From Algibacter miyuki (lineage in GTDB: Bacteria > Bacteroidota > Bacteroidia > Flavobacteriales > Flavobacteriaceae): DNA of 64,000 nucleotides. The notes beneath the pieces were generated by a model that ran no database searches, was not told the origin of the DNA, and worked only from the letters and a program-made list of their open reading frames with translations. Position numbers and translations under genes: made by a program. Location of the stretch: assembly GCF_042427745.1 (NCBI RefSeq), contig NZ_JBHMFA010000001.1, one strand, 5' to 3'. Below are positions 53,883-62,055 of this stretch, in pieces. Within the stretch, counting starts at the first letter, position 1. Each line of letters opens with the position of its first letter.

Positions 53883-54785
53883 ATGCTATCGAGAAAACAA
53901 AAACACATTCTTCTTAAGTTTTTTAGTATGTTTTCGGTGGTGCGTGGTTACAATATTCTTGTAGTCGTTATTGCTCAATATTTAACAGCTATTTTTATTT
54001 TGGCGCACGATATGGCGTTGAAGGATGTAGTTTTCGATATCAACTTATTTATGCTTGTTTTGGCTTCTTCGGCTACTATTGCAGGCGGTTATATTATTAA
54101 TAATTTTTACGATTCGGAAAAAGATTTAATCAATCGGCCCATAAAATCAAAGCTGGATAAATTAGTCAGTCAAAACACCAAACTGTCGTTCTATTTTGTA
54201 CTTAATTTTGCAGCTGTTGTTATGGCAAGTTATGTATCGTTTCGAGCGGTAATCTTTTTCTCTGCCTATATTTTTGGTATTTGGTTTTACTCTCATAAGC
54301 TCAAAAAAATACTTTTTATTGGTAATTTAGTGTCTGCCATTTTAACGCTAACACCGTTTTTTGCTATATTTATGTATTACAAAAATTTCGAACATGTTAT
54401 TTTTGTACACGCCATTTTCTTGTTTTTAATGATGTCTATGCGCGAACTCACTAAAGATTTGGAGAATATAAAGGGCGATTTAGCTCAAAATTATAAAACC
54501 ATCCCAATTGTATACGGAGAAAAGGCTTCCAAAGGCATGTTAACTATTTTGGCAGTTTTAACGGGGGTACCTATTAGTTTACTCCTCTCGCGTTTCGATA
54601 TAGGTTATATGTATCTGTATTTCTATTTATGTGTTGTTTTGTTATTGGTTTTTATGGTTATATTATGGAAATCGAATACAAAAACGCATTATTTAATACT
54701 TCATAACATCTTAAAATTCATAATTGTGGTTGGAGCCTTTAGTATCGTACTTATTAAGGTGAGTGTGGTTTTAAACAGGATTTAA
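53883..54785 (+). CDS. UbiA-family prenyltransferase (geranylgeranylglycerol-phosphate geranylgeranyltransferase-like)
   Basis: A 300-residue membrane protein with seven to nine helices. The two Asp-rich motifs of UbiA enzymes are present: NNFYDSEKDLINRP near 77-90 (NxxxDxxxD) and DLENIKGD near 195-202. These bind the prenyl diphosphate through magnesium. Bacteroidota members of this branch are annotated after the archaeal ether-lipid enzyme, but their acceptor is not established and could be a quinone or another lipid. It follows the mevalonate kinase gene after 55 bases, so supply and use of prenyl groups are linked. Confidence 0.82.
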   Translation: MLSRKQKHILLKFFSMFSVVRGYNILVVVIAQYLTAIFILAHDMALKDVVFDINLFMLVLASSATIAGGYIINNFYDSEKDLINRPIKSKLDKLVSQNTKLSFYFVLNFAAVVMASYVSFRAVIFFSAYIFGIWFYSHKLKKILFIGNLVSAILTLTPFFAIFMYYKNFEHVIFVHAIFLFLMMSMRELTKDLENIKGDLAQNYKTIPIVYGEKASKGMLTILAVLTGVPISLLLSRFDIGYMYLYFYLCVVLLLVFMVILWKSNTKTHYLILHNILKFIIVVGAFSIVLIKVSVVLNRI

Positions 54786-54894
54786 GGGTGTGAAATAGCT
54801 TGATATTATACTTTTTATTCAATTAAGGAGTGAGTATTCGTGTTTTCAGAAAAACAAAAAGGGAAACTTAAATCGCCAATCATAATTTTAAATA

Positions 54895-54902
54895 TATCTT
54901 TG
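54895..54902 (+). promoter_or_regulatory. -7 promoter element of the RluB-like gene
   Basis: TATCTTTG matches TAnnTTTG exactly, 16 bases before the ATG at 54919. No convincing TTG at -33. It suggests that this gene is transcribed separately from the prenyl block. Confidence 0.5.
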
Positions 54903-54918
54903 CAGAAAATTATAAGTC

Positions 54919-55797
54919 ATGAACAGACATCAAGGAACTAGCGGAAAAGGAAAACCATCGGGAAGAGGGCAAAAGAGCGACGTTAAAAAAGGAGTAGCTA
55001 GAGGAGGCGATGGCGGAAAAAGTAAAAGTTTTTCTAGAGGTAATGCACCTATTAAAAAAGGAAATCCTGCACCTAAAAAAGCGAGTAATCCGGATGAGAT
55101 TAGACTGAATAAATATATCGCAAATTCTGGTATATGTTCACGTCGTGAGGCTGATGATCATATTGCTATTGGTTTAGTAACTGTTAACGGTAAAGTAGTT
55201 ACCGAAATGGGGTACAAAGTGAAAATAGAAGATGAGGTGCGTTATGATGGTGCACGTATTAATCCAGAGAAAAAAGCGTACGTGTTACTTAACAAACCTA
55301 AGGGGTTTGCTACAACTACTAGCGAAGGTAAAGGCCGTACAGTAATGGATTTAGTTGCCAATGCAACAACATCGCGTATAAAACCGATTGGACGTTTAGG
55401 AAGAAATTCTAAGGGTTTAATTTTATTCACGAATGATGAAACGGTTATGGCAAAATTCACCAATTCTAAGCATGGTGTACCGCGTTTATTTCATATTGAG
55501 TTGGATAAAAATTTGAAACTTGAAGATTTAAAAAAGATTCAGGCTGGGTTTAAAATTGAAGGCAAACAAATAACGGTTGAAGAAATTAGTTATATCGATG
55601 GTGCTTCGAAAAAAGAAATTGGGTTAAAAATTAAGAATACAGGAAATACCATTATCCGTAGTATTTTCGAGTATATTAAGTACGAGATTGTAACGTTGGA
55701 TTGTGTTGCTATTGGACATTTAACAAAAAAAGATATTCCTCGTGGTAGCTGGAAACATTTAACAGAGCAAGAATTGAATACTTTAAAAATGCTTTAA
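54919..55797 (+). CDS. RsuA/RluB-family S4-domain protein lacking the catalytic aspartate
   Basis: A 292-residue protein. A basic, glycine-rich low-complexity tail (1-55) precedes an S4 RNA-binding domain (IRLNKYIANSGICSRREADDHI, about 57-118, read here in two parts: RLNKYIANSG and CSRREADD). The pseudouridine synthase fold follows (YVLLNKPKGFATTT near 117). In active members the catalytic motif is GRLD; here it reads GRLGRNSKGL near residues 158-167, so the catalytic Asp is Gly. The later GRNRQVRRMF-type motif is also degenerate (TGNTIIRSIF). It may bind rRNA without modifying it, or act by a different mechanism. The reading frame is intact. Confidence 0.85.
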   Translation: MNRHQGTSGKGKPSGRGQKSDVKKGVARGGDGGKSKSFSRGNAPIKKGNPAPKKASNPDEIRLNKYIANSGICSRREADDHIAIGLVTVNGKVVTEMGYKVKIEDEVRYDGARINPEKKAYVLLNKPKGFATTTSEGKGRTVMDLVANATTSRIKPIGRLGRNSKGLILFTNDETVMAKFTNSKHGVPRLFHIELDKNLKLEDLKKIQAGFKIEGKQITVEEISYIDGASKKEIGLKIKNTGNTIIRSIFEYIKYEIVTLDCVAIGHLTKKDIPRGSWKHLTEQELNTLKML

Positions 55798-55820
55798 GTA
55801 TTAAAGTTAAATAAATTTAA

Positions 55821-55864
55821 AAATCGAGTGTTATGTTTTCGTGAGAAGATATAACACTCGATTT
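55821..55864 (+). terminator. Terminator-like hairpin after the RluB-like gene
   Basis: AAATCGAGTGTTAT (55821-55834) and ATAACACTCGATTT (55851-55864) form a perfect 14 bp stem with a 16-base loop, 24 bases after the stop codon. The following T run is short. Confidence 0.75.
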
Positions 55865-56494
55865 GGTTTAGGGTGTATCGTGAATTTTTTTGTGATGTCG
55901 TCGTTAGGAGGTATCGTGCACGATTTTTTATAGAGATTTCTTTTTTTTTGATGATGAAATCTTGCATTTTATCGGGATAATAAAGCCGTGTGTTTTTGAT
56001 TTTTTTAATAGGTTTTGGTTGTAAATTATACCGTTTTATGGTGTGAAATATGCTTTGCGGATATGCCCGCGTTAGGGATAGAACGGCCTGTTTGAGCTCT
56101 TTTTGTGTTGTTGCGCTTATGCAACACAAAAAAGCGAGTAGTGATAGCCCGACCCTTGTGGTAACGCACCTAAAAAAATATTTCAAAAAAAAACACAAAA
56201 AAGCTTGTAATTCAATTTTTTGTATTTCATTTGCAAAATATTAGCTGAACAACTTGAACTATGTTTCTGTGTTCGGGCTTTTGAAAATTAGGAAGTCATA
56301 TTCAAAAGCTGCTTACCGATTAAGCGACCGAATTTTAAAGCTAACTTCCGTATCTGCCATATATGCTATCCAGTATAAATACGGTTTTGTGCCTACTACT
56401 GAACGGGAAATTCAAATTTGATTTTATTTTTTATTGACTTAACGTGTAGTTAATCTACAATTTATATCTTTAACTTAAATAAAACCATAACACA
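55865..56494. other. Intergenic region with repeat and an unexplained stretch
   Basis: This 630-base stretch has no credible gene. It holds repeat copy C (56065-56169). From about 56230 to 56420 lies sequence with a different, less AT-rich texture; on the minus strand short coding-like runs appear in it (for example a KPYLYWIAYMADTEV-type peptide) but are broken by stops. It could be the relic of a decayed gene or mobile element, or a structured RNA. The last 70 bases must hold the promoter of the polyamine operon. Confidence 0.5.
56065..56169 (-). repeat. Interspersed GC-rich palindromic repeat, copy C
   Basis: On the minus strand it runs from GTGCGTTACCACAAGGGTCG to CCCTAACGCGGGC and is nearly identical to copy B at 26931-27032, differing mainly in the hairpin loop (an extra few bases around GCATAAGCGC). 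It creates a false 134-codon open frame on the minus strand (55794-56198). Confidence 0.85.
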
Positions 56495-57892
56495 TTGAAT
56501 ACTAAATATATTGATTTAATAAATCAGACATACGATTTCCCACAAGAAGAATTTACATTAGAAAATAAAACATTACAATTTCACGGGGTAGACCTTATGG
56601 AGTTGGTTGAAACTTACGGCGCACCGTTAAAATTTACTTATTTACCGCAGATTTCGAACAATATTAATCGTGCAAAAAAATGGTTTGCCGATGCAATTGA
56701 AAAAACCGATTACAAGGGCAATTACAATTATTGCTATTGTACAAAAAGCTCGCATTTTAAACATGTTTTAAATGAGGCTTTGAAAAATGATATCCATATT
56801 GAAACCTCGTCGGCTTTTGATATTGATATTGTTGAAAACCTGAAGAAGGAAGGCAAAATTACTGATGATACTTATGTAATTAGCAACGGTTTTAAACGTG
56901 CGCAATATGTTACAAATATTGCTCGATTGATAAATAATGGTCATAAAAATGCCATTCCAATTATTGATAATTACGAAGAAATTGAATTGCTTTCTAATGA
57001 AATTGAAGGAGATTTTAATGTAGGTATTAGAATTGCTTCGGAAGAAGAACCAAAATTTGAGTTTTATACCTCGCGTTTAGGTATTGGTTACAAAAATATT
57101 GTACCTTTTTACAAAGATCAAATTCAGAATAACAAAAAGGTGAATTTAAAAATGCTTCACTTTTTTATAAATACTGGTATTCGCGATAACGCTTATTACT
57201 GGAACGAGCTTACAAAATGTTTACGCGTTTACACAAATTTGAAAAAGATTTGCCCAACCTTAGATAGTTTGAATATTGGTGGCGGTTTTCCAATTAAAAA
57301 CTCCTTAGTTTTTGATTACGATTACGCTTATATGGTTGAAGAAATTGTAAACCAAATTAAAATTGTTTGCGATGAGGAAGGTGTAGATGTTCCTAATATT
57401 TTTACTGAATTTGGAAGCTTTACTGTTGGAGAAAGTGGTGGTGCGGTTTACGAAGTGTTATACCAAAAACAACAAAACGATCGTGAAAAATGGAATATGA
57501 TAAACTCATCATTCATTACAACTTTACCAGATACTTGGGCTATTAACAAACGCTTTGTGATGTTGCCTTTAAACCGTTGGAACGATAGTTACGAGCGTGT
57601 TTTATTGGGCGGATTAACTTGCGATAGTGATGATTATTATAATAGTGAACAACACATGAACGCTATTTATTTGCCAAAATACAATAAAGAGAAACCTTTA
57701 TATATTGGATTTTTTAACACAGGCGCTTATCAAGAAACCATTGGAGGCTTTGGAGGTTTGCAGCACTGTTTAATTCCGTCACCAAAACATATTTTGATTG
57801 ATAGGGATGAAGATGGAAACATCACAAAGAAAATATTTAGTGAACAACAAAAAAGTGAAGACTTACTTAAAATTTTAGGTTATGAGCAATAA
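56495..57892 (+). CDS. speA: Biosynthetic arginine decarboxylase, Bacteroidota type
   Basis: A 465-residue PLP enzyme of the alanine-racemase-fold decarboxylase group. The PLP lysine lies in CYCTKSSHF near residue 89, and the glycine loop NIGGGFPIK near 264 and the catalytic Cys segment LTCDSDDY near 376 are present. It turns arginine into agmatine. The start is TTG (56495-56497): the product then begins MNTKYIDLI, as in relatives, and the next Met would remove 30 conserved residues. The stop overlaps the speB start by 11 bases, so this is the first gene of a polyamine operon. Confidence 0.88.
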   Translation: MNTKYIDLINQTYDFPQEEFTLENKTLQFHGVDLMELVETYGAPLKFTYLPQISNNINRAKKWFADAIEKTDYKGNYNYCYCTKSSHFKHVLNEALKNDIHIETSSAFDIDIVENLKKEGKITDDTYVISNGFKRAQYVTNIARLINNGHKNAIPIIDNYEEIELLSNEIEGDFNVGIRIASEEEPKFEFYTSRLGIGYKNIVPFYKDQIQNNKKVNLKMLHFFINTGIRDNAYYWNELTKCLRVYTNLKKICPTLDSLNIGGGFPIKNSLVFDYDYAYMVEEIVNQIKIVCDEEGVDVPNIFTEFGSFTVGESGGAVYEVLYQKQQNDREKWNMINSSFITTLPDTWAINKRFVMLPLNRWNDSYERVLLGGLTCDSDDYYNSEQHMNAIYLPKYNKEKPLYIGFFNTGAYQETIGGFGGLQHCLIPSPKHILIDRDEDGNITKKIFSEQQKSEDLLKILGYEQ

Positions 57893-58820
57893 TACCTACG
57901 CTGGAATTGGAGAAGAGTTTGCAAAAAAAGAAACTGCAAAAATTGTTTTAATTCCCGTACCTTATGATGGTACAAGCACTTGGCAAAAAGGAGCAGATAA
58001 AGGTCCGAAAGCATTTTTAGATGCATCGGAAAATATGGAGCTTTACGATATAGAAACCGGAACGGAAGTTTATAGACAAGGGGTTTATTTAGCTGATGCA
58101 GTTACTGAAAATGATTCGCCAGAAGCCATGGTGGAAGCTGTGCATAAAGCGACTAAAAAATATATCAAGAAAAATAAATTTGTAACAGTTTTTGGTGGCG
58201 AGCATTCTATTTCTATTGGAACCATTCGTGCTTTTAACGAAATGTACCCGAGTTTAACGGTTTTGCATATTGATGCACATGCCGATTTACGTAAAGAATA
58301 CGACGGTTCAACATGCAACCATGCTTGTGCAGTTTACGAAGCGAGCCAAACAACCAACTTAATTCAAGTTGGAATTCGCTCTATGGATGTTATGGAAAAA
58401 ACCGTAATGGACGAAGATAAAACGTATTTTGCTCACGATATGGCAGTGGATGATACTTGGATGGATTCAGCAATCGATCAAATGACGGATAATGTATTTA
58501 TCACTTTCGATTTGGATGCTTTTGATCCTTCAATTATGCCAAGCACAGGAACACCGGAACCAGGCGGTTTATTATGGTACGAAACTTTAGATTTTTTAAA
58601 ACAGGTTTTTCAAGAGAAAAATGTGGTAGGTTTCGATATTGTTGAACTTTGCCCAAATAAAAAAGAGAAATCATCCGATTTTTTAGCCGCAAAATTATAT
58701 TATAAAATGTTGAGCTATAAATTTATGGATGCGTCGGTAGACGAAGATTACGATAACGCTTACGATAATTCAAAACAAAAAAATAACGCTTCTAAATTCA
58801 CTGATGACGATGAGTACTAA
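57882..58820 (+). CDS. speB: Agmatinase
   Basis: A 312-residue member of the arginase/agmatinase family with all manganese ligands: GGEHSIS near 106, HIDAHADLR near 128 and FDLDAFDPSIMPSTGTPEPG near 208. It hydrolyses agmatine to putrescine and urea. Its ATG lies within the end of speA (11-base overlap) and its own end overlaps the next gene, so the three are translationally coupled. The last 40 residues are acidic and asparagine-rich and probably disordered. The context with arginine decarboxylase favours agmatinase over arginase or formimidoylglutamase. Confidence 0.92.
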   Translation: MSNNTYAGIGEEFAKKETAKIVLIPVPYDGTSTWQKGADKGPKAFLDASENMELYDIETGTEVYRQGVYLADAVTENDSPEAMVEAVHKATKKYIKKNKFVTVFGGEHSISIGTIRAFNEMYPSLTVLHIDAHADLRKEYDGSTCNHACAVYEASQTTNLIQVGIRSMDVMEKTVMDEDKTYFAHDMAVDDTWMDSAIDQMTDNVFITFDLDAFDPSIMPSTGTPEPGGLLWYETLDFLKQVFQEKNVVGFDIVELCPNKKEKSSDFLAAKLYYKMLSYKFMDASVDEDYDNAYDNSKQKNNASKFTDDDEY

Positions 58821-59784
58821 AGGACCAATTTCGCAATTTATAGAAAAACATTACTTACACTTTAACGCTGCTGCTTTAGTCGATGCTGCAAAGGGTTACG
58901 AAGCTCAGTTAAATTCTGGTGCTAAAATGTTGGTGTCTTTAGCGGGGGCTATGAGTACTGCTGAATTAGGTAAAAGTTTTGCTGAAATGATTCGTCAAGA
59001 TAAAGTACAAATCATCTCATGTACAGGTGCTAATTTAGAAGAAGATATCATGAATTTGGTAGCGCATTCTCATTACAAACGTGTGCCAAACTACCGTGAT
59101 TTAACACCGGAGGATGAGTGGGCTTTGTTAGAAAAAGGGTTAAACCGCGTAACTGATACTTGTATTCCTGAAGAAGAAGCTTTTAGAAGATTACAAGAGC
59201 ATATTGTTAAAATTTGGAAAGATGCCGAAGCTAATGGCGAACGTTTTTTACCTCATGAGTATATGTACAAAATGTTACTTTCTGGTGTTTTAGAAGAATA
59301 TTACGAGATTGATTTAAAAGATTCTTGGATGTACGCTGCAGCGGAAAAAAACCTACCTATTGTTTGTCCAGGTTGGGAAGATAGTACTATGGGGAATATA
59401 TTTGCAAGCTACGTTTTAAAAGGCGAGCTGAAAGCTAGTACTGTAAAATCAGGTATTGAATACATGACGTTTTTAGCCGATTGGTACACCGATAATTCAT
59501 CTAAAGGTATTGGCTTCTTCCAAATTGGAGGTGGTATTGCGGGAGATTTCCCAATATGTGTAGTGCCTATGTTATACCAAGATATGGAACGTACTGATAC
59601 GCCATTCTGGAGTTATTTTTGTCAAATTAGCGACTCAACAACCAGTTATGGTTCGTATTCTGGCGCAGTACCAAACGAGAAAATCACTTGGGGTAAATTA
59701 GATATTAATACACCAAAATTCATTATTGAAAGTGATGCAACTATTGTTGCTCCATTAATCTTTGCTTATTTATTAGGTCAATAA
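58804..59784 (+). CDS. Deoxyhypusine synthase-like protein, probable homospermidine synthase
   Basis: A 326-residue protein (the ATG two codons later, at 58810, is an equally good start) of the deoxyhypusine synthase family. Recognisable parts are LAGAMSTAELGKSF near 45, ISCTGANLEEDIMNL near 72, QIGGGIAGDFPI near 238 and TWGKLD near 295, whose Lys aligns with the catalytic Lys329 of the human enzyme. Bacteria have no eIF5A, so hypusine formation is unlikely. Related enzymes join aminobutyl groups to putrescine to form homospermidine. Placement directly after speA and speB, which make putrescine, and the prevalence of homospermidine in Flavobacteriaceae support that role. Confidence 0.85.
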   Translation: MTMSTKGPISQFIEKHYLHFNAAALVDAAKGYEAQLNSGAKMLVSLAGAMSTAELGKSFAEMIRQDKVQIISCTGANLEEDIMNLVAHSHYKRVPNYRDLTPEDEWALLEKGLNRVTDTCIPEEEAFRRLQEHIVKIWKDAEANGERFLPHEYMYKMLLSGVLEEYYEIDLKDSWMYAAAEKNLPIVCPGWEDSTMGNIFASYVLKGELKASTVKSGIEYMTFLADWYTDNSSKGIGFFQIGGGIAGDFPICVVPMLYQDMERTDTPFWSYFCQISDSTTSYGSYSGAVPNEKITWGKLDINTPKFIIESDATIVAPLIFAYLLGQ

Positions 59785-59787
59785 ATC

Positions 59788-61314
59788 ATGGACTCAAAAA
59801 AAATTGAAAATATAGAATTAAAGTACTTAACCGTTGATGATTTTGAGGAATTAAAAGCAGCAACGTTAGAGTCTTATGGCGGTGTGCTCGATTCATATTG
59901 GAAAAAAGATCACATTCAAAAATTAACCACCATGTTCCCAGAAGGACAGGTGGTTATTAAAATTGATGGAAATCTAGCGGGTTGTGCTTTGTCGCTTATT
60001 GTAGATTACGATAAAATTGACGACGACCATACATATAATGATATCATTTCTGGCGAATCATTTAAAAATCACGACCAAGACGGTGATGTGCTTTATGGTA
60101 TCGATGTGTTTATAAAACCAGAATATAGAGGTTTACGATTAGGTAGACGACTTTATGATTATAGAAAAGAGGTTTGCGAAAACTTAAATTTAAAAAGTAT
60201 TGTTTTTGGTGGGCGTATGCCAAACTATCATAAGCATAAAGAACTCACACCTAAAGAATATATTGAAAAAGTAAAACGGAAAGAAATTCACGATCCGGTT
60301 TTAAATTTTCAAATATCTAACGATTTTCATCCGGTTCGCGTTTTAAAAAATTACTTAGCTGGTGATACCGCTTCGAGCGAATATGCCGTTTTAATGGAAT
60401 GGGATAATATCAATTATACCAAACCAAATAAAAAAGCGAGCAGTGTAAAAACTGTTGTGCGTTTAGGTTTAATACAATGGCAAATGCGCCCGTATGCTGG
60501 TTTGGAAGATTTAATGCAACAGGTAGAATATTTTATTGATAGCGTTTCTGCATATCGATCAGATTTCGCCGTGTTTCCTGAATTTTTTAATGCGCCACTT
60601 ATGGCCAAATTCAATCATTTACACGAGCCTGATGCTATTAGAGAGCTAGCTAAATTTACCGAAACTATTGTAAATAGGTTGAAACAGTTATCTATTTCGT
60701 ACAACATCAATATCATTTCGGGCAGTATGCCAGAGTTGGTAGATGATAAATTGTATAATGTAGGCTATTTATGTAGACGTGACGGAAGTTTTGAACGTTA
60801 CGAAAAAATTCATGTAACGCCAGACGAAGCTAAAGTATGGGGTATGCAACGCGGAAATAAACTAAAAACTTTTGAAACCGACTGTGGAAAAATAGGAGTT
60901 TTAATATGTTACGATTCTGAATTTCCGGAATTATCACGTTTATTGTCTGATGAAGGTATGGATATTTTATTTATTCCATTTTTAACAGATACACAAAACG
61001 GATATTCGCGTGTACGATTATGCGCTCAAGCCCGTGCTGTAGAAAACGAATGTTATGTGGCCATTTCAGGAAGCGTTGGTAATTTACCAAACGTTAATAA
61101 TATGGACATCCAATATGCGCAATCTGCCGTATTTACACCGTGCGATTTTTCATTTCCAAGCAACGGTATCAAAGCCGAAGCAACAACAAATACAGAAATG
61201 ATTTTGGTTGCCGATGTCGATTTAAGCTTATTAAGAGAATTGCACTCTTTTGGAGCAGTTAAAAATTTAAAAGACAGACGTAAAGATTTTTACGATGTTA
61301 TTCGTGTAAAATAA
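59788..61314 (+). CDS. Fusion of GNAT acetyltransferase-like domain and carbon-nitrogen hydrolase
   Basis: A 508-residue protein. Residues about 10-210 resemble a GNAT domain (FIKPEYRGLRLGRRLYDYR near 110-128 is the acetyl-CoA-binding region). Residues about 225-508 form a nitrilase-superfamily hydrolase with the full catalytic set: Glu in FPEFFN near 265, Lys in YEKIHVTP near 339 and Cys in LICYDSEFPE near 373. The same fusion is found in YhcX-type proteins of other bacteria. It starts three bases after the DHS-like gene, so it belongs to the polyamine operon; an N-acyl- or carbamoyl-polyamine is a plausible substrate, but this is inference. Confidence 0.88.
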   Translation: MDSKKIENIELKYLTVDDFEELKAATLESYGGVLDSYWKKDHIQKLTTMFPEGQVVIKIDGNLAGCALSLIVDYDKIDDDHTYNDIISGESFKNHDQDGDVLYGIDVFIKPEYRGLRLGRRLYDYRKEVCENLNLKSIVFGGRMPNYHKHKELTPKEYIEKVKRKEIHDPVLNFQISNDFHPVRVLKNYLAGDTASSEYAVLMEWDNINYTKPNKKASSVKTVVRLGLIQWQMRPYAGLEDLMQQVEYFIDSVSAYRSDFAVFPEFFNAPLMAKFNHLHEPDAIRELAKFTETIVNRLKQLSISYNINIISGSMPELVDDKLYNVGYLCRRDGSFERYEKIHVTPDEAKVWGMQRGNKLKTFETDCGKIGVLICYDSEFPELSRLLSDEGMDILFIPFLTDTQNGYSRVRLCAQARAVENECYVAISGSVGNLPNVNNMDIQYAQSAVFTPCDFSFPSNGIKAEATTNTEMILVADVDLSLLRELHSFGAVKNLKDRRKDFYDVIRVK

Positions 61315-61354
61315 GTATATTTAACTTGTAATTAATTCCTTTCGCACAAGAAAA

Positions 61355-61666
61355 ATGAAAAATAGAAATGATAATTTAAAACGTGTTATCGTTGATTTTA
61401 AAAAATTAACGCCAGAAATTTTAGCATTATTAGTCGCTAAATATCCAGACGGTTATGATGATGATCATATTATTTCATTCAAAAATGTAAATAATGAACT
61501 CATTGAAGCTGTAGAAGTGACTACTGAAGATACTAAGTATTTAGTAAAAGTGAGTACCAAGTTAGAGGTAACTATGGAGAATTACGATGAAGATGATTAT
61601 GAAGATTTTGATGATAATGATCCAGAAGCGGTACAAGAACCAGATATGGAAGATGATGAGGATTAG
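61355..61666 (+). CDS. Small acidic hypothetical protein (103 aa)
   Basis: A 103-residue cytosolic protein. The first 70 residues look like a small alpha/beta domain (KRVIVDFKKLTPEIL at 9-23, LVAKYPDGYDDDH after it). The last 30 are almost entirely Asp and Glu, with a pattern like DYEDFDDNDPEA, so the tail is probably disordered. I do not recognise a named family. It lies 40 bases after the polyamine operon and 28 bases before another small gene, so it may be part of the same transcript. Confidence 0.72.
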   Translation: MKNRNDNLKRVIVDFKKLTPEILALLVAKYPDGYDDDHIISFKNVNNELIEAVEVTTEDTKYLVKVSTKLEVTMENYDEDDYEDFDDNDPEAVQEPDMEDDED

Positions 61667-61694
61667 AAAAATCAATAAATAAAACTATTATATT

Positions 61695-61922
61695 ATGAGA
61701 ACTGCTGTTTTTAAATCTTTCAAAAACGGTTATTTTAATTTTTGGTTTGAAAATGGCGAGGAATTAGCTTTTGAAGAAGTACATCCTCGCGTTTTAAAGC
61801 AATTCGACTTAAAAAACGATAAGGACTTGGTCGATCAAGAATTCAACATCACATTTGTTGAAGATTCTGATGGAGAAGATCATATTTATCGTGTCCAGAG
61901 TTTAAAACTAATTTCAATTTAG
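61695..61922 (+). CDS. Small hypothetical protein (75 aa), cytosolic paralogue of the next gene
   Basis: A 75-residue protein, acidic, beta-rich, without a signal peptide. It shares a pattern with the secreted protein at 62056-62427: a G-Y-x-F start of a hairpin, an E-V-x3-V-L-x2-F helix (EVHPRVLKQFDL here, RVEQSVLDTFKL there) and an F-x-I-T strand. No known family name. Its start codon follows the acidic gene by 28 bases. Confidence 0.7.
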   Translation: MRTAVFKSFKNGYFNFWFENGEELAFEEVHPRVLKQFDLKNDKDLVDQEFNITFVEDSDGEDHIYRVQSLKLISI

Positions 61923-61958
61923 AAAACCGCAAGCATAGCATTTTGTACGTTCACTACT

Positions 61959-61983
61959 AGTGGTTTTAAGCTAAAATCACTTT
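61959..61983 (+). terminator. Hairpin after the small-gene pair
   Basis: AGTGGTTTTA (61959-61968) and TAAAATCACT (61972-61981) form a 10 bp stem containing one G-T pair with a 3-base loop, followed by only a few T residues. It is a weak terminator candidate, 37 bases after the stop codon. Confidence 0.45.
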
Positions 61984-62055
61984 AAGTAATTCGGACTTGT
62001 ATGGTAGACCCGTTTCCGATAATTTTTTCAAATTAATTTTTAAATTTTATCAAAA

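Noticed and set aside
55794..56198. Minus-strand open frame of 134 codons beyond the RluB-like gene
   Set aside because: Most of its N-terminal half is the palindromic repeat copy C read through, the rest is AT-rich spacer, and it covers the terminator hairpin at 55821-55864. No domain is visible.
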